A program made the position numbers and the translations under genes. A DNA stretch of 64,000 nt from Tragulus kanchil (Eukaryota > Chordata > Mammalia > Artiodactyla > Tragulidae), in assembly GCA_022376925.1 (NCBI GenBank), contig JAIOJX010000032.1:97084794-97148793 (forward strand). Reading direction: 5' to 3'. Of this stretch, positions 58,361-64,000 are shown one piece after another (the first letter of the stretch is position 1; every line of letters begins with the position of its first letter). The notes beneath the pieces are model-generated. The model had not been told where the DNA came from. It made no database searches and saw nothing but the letters and a program-made list of their open reading frames with translations.

Positions 58361-59558
58361 AAGGCCTTCCTCAATGAACAATGCAAATAAACAGAGGTCA
58401 ACAACAGAAGGGGAAATACTAGAGATCTCTTCAAGAACTGGAGATATCAAAGGAATTTTTCATGCAAAGACGGGCACAATAAAAGACAGAAATTGTAAAA
58501 ATGTAGCAGAAGCAGAAGAGATCAAGAAAAGATGGCAAGAATACATAGAAGAACTGTACAAGAAATATCTTACCGACTCAGATAACCATAATGGTGTGGT
58601 CAATCACTCTGAGCCAGACATCCTAGAGTGTGAGGTCAAGTGGCCCTTAAGAAGCACTCCTGCCAACAAAGCTAGTGGAAGTGATGGAATTCCAGCTGAG
58701 TTACTTACAGTTCTAAAACATGATGCTATTAAAGCACTGCACTCAGTATGCCAGCAAAATCTGGAAAACTTAGCAGTGGCCATAGCACTGGAAAATATCA
58801 ATTTTCATCCCAATTCACAAGAAGGGCACTACTAAAGAATGTTCAAACTACCAGACAATTGCACTCACTTCCCATGATAGTAAGGCTATGCTCAAAATCC
58901 TTCAAGCTAGGCATTAGCCATACTTGAATCAAAAACTTCCAAATGTACATGTTGGATTCAGAAAAGGCAGAGGAACCACAGATCAAATTGCCAACATTTG
59001 CTGGATCAGAGAAAGCAAGGGAATTGCAGAAAAACATCTACTTCTGCTTCATTGACTACACTAAAGACTTTGACTGTGTGGACCATAACAAACTGTGGAA
59101 AACTCTTAAAGAGATGGGAATAGCAGACTATCTTACCTGTCTCCTGAGAAACCTTTATGAATCACAAGGAAGGGTCAAGCAACAGTTAGAACTTTATATG
59201 GAACAACTGACCATTTCAAAATTGAGAAAGGAGTATGATACAGCTGTATATTGTCAACTTGTTTATCTAATTTATATGCAGAAAACATCATACAAAATGC
59301 TGGGCTGGATGATCTTACATGAATGGAAATTTTACATGAATGGAATCATGCAACATGTCATCTCTTGTGTCTGACTTCTTTCACTTAGCATAATGTTTTA
59401 AGGTTAAGCTGGAACCAAGATTGCTGTGAGAAATATTAACAATCTCTGATATGCAGAGGATACCATTCTAATGGAAGAAAGAAAAGAGGAACTAAAGAGC
59501 CTCTTGATAAGGGTAAAAGAGGAGGGTAAAAAGCCAACTTAAAACTCCGTATTAAAGG
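58361..59558 (+). mobile_element. BovB LINE, RT region
   Basis: Same start as the copy above, then on to a second frame (58943-59374) with RELQKNIYFCFIDY, FDCVDHNKLWKTLKEMG and YLTCLLRNLYE. FIDYTKDFDCVDH holds reverse-transcriptase motif A with its catalytic aspartate. After about 59175 the element is decayed and has lost internal sequence. A 94-base foreign piece sits at 59311-59404. The BovB then resumes (GATATGCAGAGGATACCATT near 59449) and is interrupted again by a SINE at 59559-59830. A short BovB end at about 59832-59900 follows the SINE. Confidence 0.9.
59311..59404 (-). mobile_element. inverted L1 fragment inserted in BovB
   Basis: Normal BovB reads CTGGGCTGGATGA and then AAGC(ACA)AGCTGGAA. 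Here about 94 bases lie between, reading AAATTTTACATGAATGGAAT to TTAGCATAATGTTTTAAGGT. This is the reverse complement of the L1 part at about 60393-60474, with four mismatches by eye over some 78 bases. Confidence 0.8.
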
Positions 59559-59830
59559 GCTTCCCTGGTGGTTCAGTGGGTAAAGAGTCTGCCTTGCAAT
59601 GCAAGGGCCAAGGATTTAACCCCTGGAGGGGCAGATCCCATCTGCTGTGGAGTGGCTCGATAGGTGTGCCCAATTATGAGTCAGCACTCTGGAGCACATG
59701 CACCCAGAGCTGACGCTCTGCAACGAGAGAGACCACTGCAATGGGAGGCCCACACAGGCCAAAGAATAAAGATGAATGAAAATAAATAAATAAATAAATA
59801 AACGATAGAAGAGGCCAAATTTTTTTTTTA
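59559..59830 (+). mobile_element. Bov-tA-family SINE with AAAT tail
   Basis: It begins GGGCTTCCCTGGTGGTTCAG, has body blocks GGAGTGGCTCGATAGGTGTG and GCCCACACAGGCCAAAGAAT, and a tail (AAAT)n at 59780-59800. It splits the BovB: left flank AACTTAAAACTCCGTATTAA, right flank AAAACACCTCAATATTAAAA, an imperfect target-site pair. A run of about 20 A follows at 59844-59863. Confidence 0.88.
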
Positions 59831-59904
59831 AAACACCTCAATATTAAAAAAAAAAAAAAAAAAATGAAGATCATGGCATCTAGTCCCATCATTTTATGGC
59901 AACC

Positions 59905-60720
59905 CAGTTAGAAAACAGCCAAAAGACTTAAAATGTATACATCACCAAAGAATACAAATGGTCAAAGTACAAAAAATTTACTCAACATGATTAGTCATTA
60001 AGGAAATACAAATTAAAATCACAATGAGAGAGTACTAAATACCTACAACAGCTGTAATAAAAAAGCGATAATACCGATGATTAGAAAATAGCACAGCAAG
60101 TGCAATATTTGTACATCTCTGGTGGAAATATAAAGTAGAGCCATTCTGAGAGAGAAGTTTGGCACAAATTATGTTTGGACATAATTTACTATACAACCCA
60201 GCAATTTCCCTCCTTGTTATCCACCCAAGAAAAATAAAAACATAAGTTAACACAAAGACTTGTATGTGAATATTCACAGTAGCAATATTCATAACACCCT
60301 AAAACTAGGAACAAATCTAATGTTCATCAGAATTTAAACAAATGGTGAAACCAAGTGTGGTATATCCATTCAATGATATGTGCAACTTCATGGATTAACC
60401 TTAAAACATTATGCTAAGTGAAAGAAGTCAGACACAAAAGAAGACATGTTGTGTGATTCCATTCATGTAAAATTTCTAGAAAAAAAATAACTATAAAGAT
60501 GAAAAAATTATCTATGAAGATCTGGGGACTGACTACAAACGGGCATACAGAAACTTTTAGGTTAACAGAAATGTTCTAAAATTGAATTACGATGATGATT
60601 TCACAAATGTGTAAATTTAATATAATCACTGAATTATACATTTAAAATGGATGGTATTATGGTATGTAAATTAGACCTCACAGTGTTAAATATTTTAAAA
60701 AACTGAGCTATAAAATACAA
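59905..60720 (+). mobile_element. old L1 LINE 3' region
   Basis: L1 order is clear although diverged: 'catcaccaaagaatacaaatggtc', 'ttagtcattaaggaaatacaaattaaaatcacaatgag', 'acaacccagcaatttccctcc', 'gtagcaatattcataacacc', 'attatgctaagtgaaagaagtcagacacaaaagaag', then 'gatggtattatggtatgtaaatt'. It is the likely source of the inverted piece at 59311-59404. Confidence 0.8.
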
Positions 60721-61155
60721 AATGGAAATGCATCCATGGTATATTAATAGAGTAAAATAAAAGAATATACAACAAACTGTTAATAATGGCTGCCTCTGAG
60801 AGTAGAAATGACAGCTGGAGGAGATGGGAGCTTTTTCACTTTGTCATGTAATTTCTTAAGTTGTAGAATAACAGATTTATTGATTAATTCTGTTTTTTAT
60901 TTTTGTTTCTACATTTTCTTTTTGAAGAAGCATGAGTGATCATGCTCATCCAAATTTCCTGCAAACTTAAAGCATAATAATAATAAGCTTTTAAATCCCA
61001 CAAAAGTCAACTCAAAAGTGTCTCACTGTTAAAAAAAATAAAAACAAAATTTCAAAAAGTAAATTAAAAAAAAAATTAAATGCACAGTTCTTCCTTTTCC
61101 CTGATTTGGAATGCCAGACATGCCATTTAGGATTCTATTTCTTAGTTTTTTAAAA
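60721..61155. other. FGGY intron, AT-rich, nothing secure
   Basis: AT-rich sequence with A runs near 61030 and 61066. It may be more L1, but there is no secure match and no exon. Confidence 0.4.
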
Positions 61156-61427
61156 AAAATTTGGCCTCTTTTATTGTTGTTTTTAAATTTACTATTCATA
61201 TTTCATCCATCTTTTATTCTTTGGCCTGTGTGGGCCTCCCACTGCAGTGGCCTCTACACTTGCAGAGCACCAGCTCTGGGCGCATGTGCTCCAGAGTGCT
61301 GGCTCGTAATTGGACACACCGGTCCAGCAGTTCCATGGCATGTGGGATCTTCCTGGGCCAGGGATCGAACCAGTGCCCTTTGCACTGCAAGGCGGACCCT
61401 TTACCCACTGGACCTCCAGGGAAACTC
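61156..61427 (-). mobile_element. Bov-tA-family SINE, minus strand
   Basis: Reverse complement of the same SINE type as at 59559: TTTGGCCTCTTTTATTGTTG, 'ctttggcctgtgtgggcctcccactgcagtggcc', 'ggccagggatcgaacc' (reverse B box), 'cccactggacctccagggaaac'. A worn target-site pair may exist (TCTATTTCTTAG... left, TCTATCCCTTAC... right). Confidence 0.88.
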
Positions 61428-61534
61428 TATCCCTTACTTTTTAATGTGTCTCTCAAATAAGGGCTACACACAATAATTACGTATTTTTAACAATGTTTTT
61501 AAAAATACTAACAACAACAAATAATAAAATGCCA

Positions 61535-61795
61535 CCATATATTGAGCATCTACCGTGTGCCAGGTACTTTACAAACATCGCCTTATTGAATATTTACAAA
61601 ATCCACTGAGGAAATATTTAGTACTTTGATTTTATTAAAAAAAAAAAAAAAGTTGAAGACTAGGAAGAGGAGGGAGAGCAAGTGCATCCCAGAGACTAAG
61701 AAATTCAACTTAATCCTGTTGCATATCCAGTTGACAACAGAGCCAGAATGCAAACTCAGAGCCTGTGTTCTTCCTACTGCACCATACTGCCTGCC
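61535..61795 (-). mobile_element. MIR SINE, reverse orientation
   Basis: Reverse MIR: 'tattgagcatctaccgtgtgccaggtactttacaaacatcgccttattgaa', then 'ccagttgacaacagagccagaatgcaaactcagagcctgtgttcttcctactgcaccatactg'. An A15 run sits in the middle (61638-61652). Confidence 0.8.
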
Positions 61796-62840
61796 TACCT
61801 AGAGCCTCATCCTGCAGATGGGACATGGGCTTCTTGGAAGAAAAGTGCTAGTGACCCACCTATGACTACTAACAACACTTTTGTCCCACAGCACGAGGCG
61901 AATGTCCTGTACACCTTACTACAGTGACCCATCTAGACTTAGAAGAGCATGAGGAAGGGCAGACTCAATTCACGACAATGAACCATAAAGATCTGGTTTC
62001 AAATCCGTCACTCTGCCCATGTGACTCAAAGAAGGTGACACAGTTTCATCCCTTCCAGTCACCTCCTTGCCCTGTTGGATCACATCTCTGTAGCATTTAT
62101 AAACACGGCCTCCTCTGCCTGGAATGTCCTTCTAACTTGGCTTGGCTAAGATCAATGGTGTTGGGTGCAGGCTGCCTGGGTTTGAATCCTGGTTCTGCCA
62201 CTGACTAGTCATGTAACTTTAGGAAGCCAGTTCCCCTGGTTACAATAAGCTACCACTTAGACCTCCATGTCCTAACGATGCTATGAGAATTCAATAAAAT
62301 AAGGTGTGATTAGCGCAACCACAATGAACAAGAAGTAGCAGCCATTATTTGAGTATATTAACTGCATCCAATCTTCTTTGAACTCATGGAGCATCGATCT
62401 GTCAATCCATAAGCCAGCCCTAACATCTACCTGCTATGCAGCCCTATCAGTCTCTGTGCCCAGAGAGGCATGCCTGACTTGGACAAGCCCACCCCACACT
62501 GTCCTCCAATTAGTCAAGAGGGGAGTTGGGGGAGAACAGGTCGACGATGCAATAAAACTCAATACCAAAAGGCAGCTCTGCAGTAGAAATAAGCATAAGC
62601 CATGGTATCAAAAGAGTCACCTTCTGGTTCCAAGTTCACCACTTCCAGTTCAGGTAATCTTGCTCTAATCACATCACCTTTCTGAGTCTCACGTTCCTGA
62701 TAGCGAATTCCCAGGTAAGGATCAACAGCATCAATTATTTTGGAATCAATAAACCTTTGTAGGAAATGTGAAGGATGGAAAACTCACTCTATGACTCATT
62801 CATTGTTTATGGAGTCTTATGATGAAGTAAAGCCATGCTT
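61796..62840. other. FGGY intron with MIR at 62150-62330
   Basis: A MIR is clear at 62150-62330 ('gggtttgaatcctggttctgccactgactagtcatgtaactttaggaagcc'). A weak L2-like piece may lie before it ('cctcctctgcctggaatgtcc', 62109). Frames of 94-96 codons here have no exon features that I can confirm. Confidence 0.55.
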
Positions 62841-62850
62841 TCTGTGTCAT

Positions 62851-63153
62851 CTGAAGTGAAGTCACTAGGTCGTGTCTGAATCTTTGTGTCCTATGGACAA
62901 GCCATGGAATTCTCCAGGCAAGCCTACTGAAGTGGGTAGCCTTTCCCTTCTCCAGGGCATTTTCCCAAACCAGGGGTTGAACCCATATCTTCCACATTGC
63001 AGGAAGATTCTTTACCATCTGAGCCACCAGGGAAGCCCAAGAATCCTGGCTTGAGTAGCTTATCCCTTATCCAGGGGATCTTCCCAACCTAGGAATTGAA
63101 CCAGGGTCTCCTGCATTGCAGGTGGATTCTTTACCAGCTGGGCTACAAAGGAA
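62851..63153 (-). mobile_element. dimeric Bov-A2 SINE, minus strand, 10-bp target-site duplication
   Basis: Two Bov-A monomers in reverse: the first at about 62851-63038 ('gaattctccaggcaagcc', 'catctgagccaccagggaagccc'), the second shorter at 63039-63153 ('ggggatcttcccaacctagg', 'ctcctgcattgcaggtggattctttaccagctgggc'). TCTGTGTCAT stands at 62841-62850 and 63154-63163. Confidence 0.9.
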
Positions 63154-63163
63154 TCTGTGTCAT

Positions 63164-64000
63164 GTCATCACATATTTAAAAAGCACATAGTAAAAATCAC
63201 AGGGAGAATGACTGAAACATTAAACTCAAATCCTCTTAAGAAATGTGGTGAAAGTAACCTTCCAGTAGAAGCAAAGAAAAATATTCTCTTCAATTTATAT
63301 GATGAATCCCCTCTGAAGACCCACAGAGTTCTATATTTTAATCATGGCCTTTCAGCAACAAAGGTTTAGCATCTTCATCTCTAAAACAGAAACCTATCAC
63401 AAAGAACTGGAGGAATAACTGTGACATCCATTTAAACCTGATTTGGTTAGGAAGCCACTGTCATTTGCTCAGCCTTATATGGGAATGCCTTACGATAATG
63501 CTTATCATGAGTGAGACCCCCACCACCACAATTCCTCAACGGCTGTCAGAGTCACACTACCCAGAAGGCCCCTGGGACTTGACCTGCTGACCCAAGGATT
63601 CTTCTTTATACTCTCATTAATGGAAGAGGAAAGCAGGCTAGTAAACTCACCCCAACAACTTGGCATCGAGGGAATTTCCTCGGCTAGAGAGAAAGCACAT
63701 TGCTCTGCTAAAGAATTTCCAGAGAATGAGATTTCTGCAACTTCATTCAGTAACCTGGTCCATGTCCTGCAACTGTCAACTCGTAGCTATGGGGCAGCAA
63801 ACAAATATTTGGGGAAGGGATTGTGCATCGCTTTGTTCTGACTGTGGGAACCAGTTCAATTTCACATGTGTTTTAAATCAGCAGGCTTGGCCATATTGGG
63901 TGGGGAGACAGTGTTCCTCAGAAATCTTCCAAACTGAGAAATGGAGGGTCAGAGGCATACCTGGTTTTGTCTTTAGCTCTATTCGGAGCAAGGGTCCGAA
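63164..64000. other. FGGY intron, nothing recognised
   Basis: No exon, gene or repeat family could be recognised on either strand. The open frames of 70-73 codons lack splice-flanked structure and any known motif. Confidence 0.5.

Larger units (their letters stand above)
56583..58896 (+). repeat. direct duplication 18 (unit about 1.17 kb)
   Basis: Positions 56583-57730 are repeated at 57753-58896. The 22 bases between (57731-57752) replace the BovB sequence that continues properly in copy 2 (AAATCCTTCAAGCTAGGC). Copy 2 has lost four bases in AAAAACAACC within its first 25 bases. Confidence 0.95.

Noticed and set aside
2595..58896. Regularly spaced repeats as a CRISPR-like or new defence system
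   Set aside because: The host is a mammal, the units have different content at each place, and each unit occurs only twice (three times for short overlaps). The pattern fits unmerged overlapping pieces.

Overview
The window is nuclear DNA from a ruminant (cattle, sheep, goat, deer or a relative). The evidence is its interspersed repeats: tRNA-derived Bov-tA SINEs, dimeric Bov-A2 SINEs and BovB (RTE) LINEs, mixed with L1 and with old mammalian MIR, L2 and MER5A copies. I cannot name the species. There are no bacterial genes, no CRISPR array, no rRNA and no free-standing tRNA gene. Almost every open frame of 60-200 codons is noise or retrotransposon remnant.

The only host gene I can support is FGGY (FGGY-family carbohydrate kinase, the D-ribulokinase), on the minus strand. 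Two consecutive coding exons are present: 54772-54883 (112 bp) and 44236-44387 (152 bp). They join in frame (phase 0-1, then 1-0) with consensus splice sites. The other sequence is intron: 54884-64000 lies upstream of the first exon seen, 44388-54771 lies between the two, and 1-44235 lies downstream.

The dominant structural feature is a chain of 18 direct duplications with units of about 1.07-1.18 kb. In each, a block is followed at once, or after a few to about 40 stray bases, by a near-identical second copy. Joins are near 3714, 9904, 11898, 14396, 17237, 19180, 23663, 25602, 27670, 30458, 34357, 36342, 39506, 42375, 47378, 49525, 53216 and 57753. Neighbouring units overlap in six places, so some sequence occurs three times. 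Damage concentrates at the joins, and where a repeat consensus can arbitrate, the copy next to the join is the wrong one. This pattern is best explained by overlapping sequence pieces laid end to end without merging, i.e. an assembly or consensus artefact, not by biology. Collapsing them would remove roughly 20 kb and leave about 44 kb. No coding exon is duplicated.

Layout: 1-8.7 kb, BovB end, first duplication, L1 ends, Bov-A2 and Bov-tA SINEs. 8.7-15.5 kb, duplications 2-4 with microsatellites and L1/MIR. 15.5-15.9 kb, a purine-rich tract. 16-31.6 kb, duplications 5-10 with MIR/L2 and young SINEs. 31.6-38.2 kb, two striking nested-retrotransposon sites. 38.4-43.5 kb, duplications 13 and 14. 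44.2 kb, FGGY exon. 46.2-54.3 kb, antisense BovB and duplications 15-17. 54.8 kb, FGGY exon. 55-64 kb, L1 and BovB mosaic, SINEs and MIRs.

Biologically real items worth a look are the target-site-flanked nested insertions at 31.6 and 33.8-38.2 kb, a small inverted L1 fragment inside BovB at 59.3 kb, a diverged 105-bp tandem repeat at 43.8 kb, and the frame-neutral FGGY exon pair.
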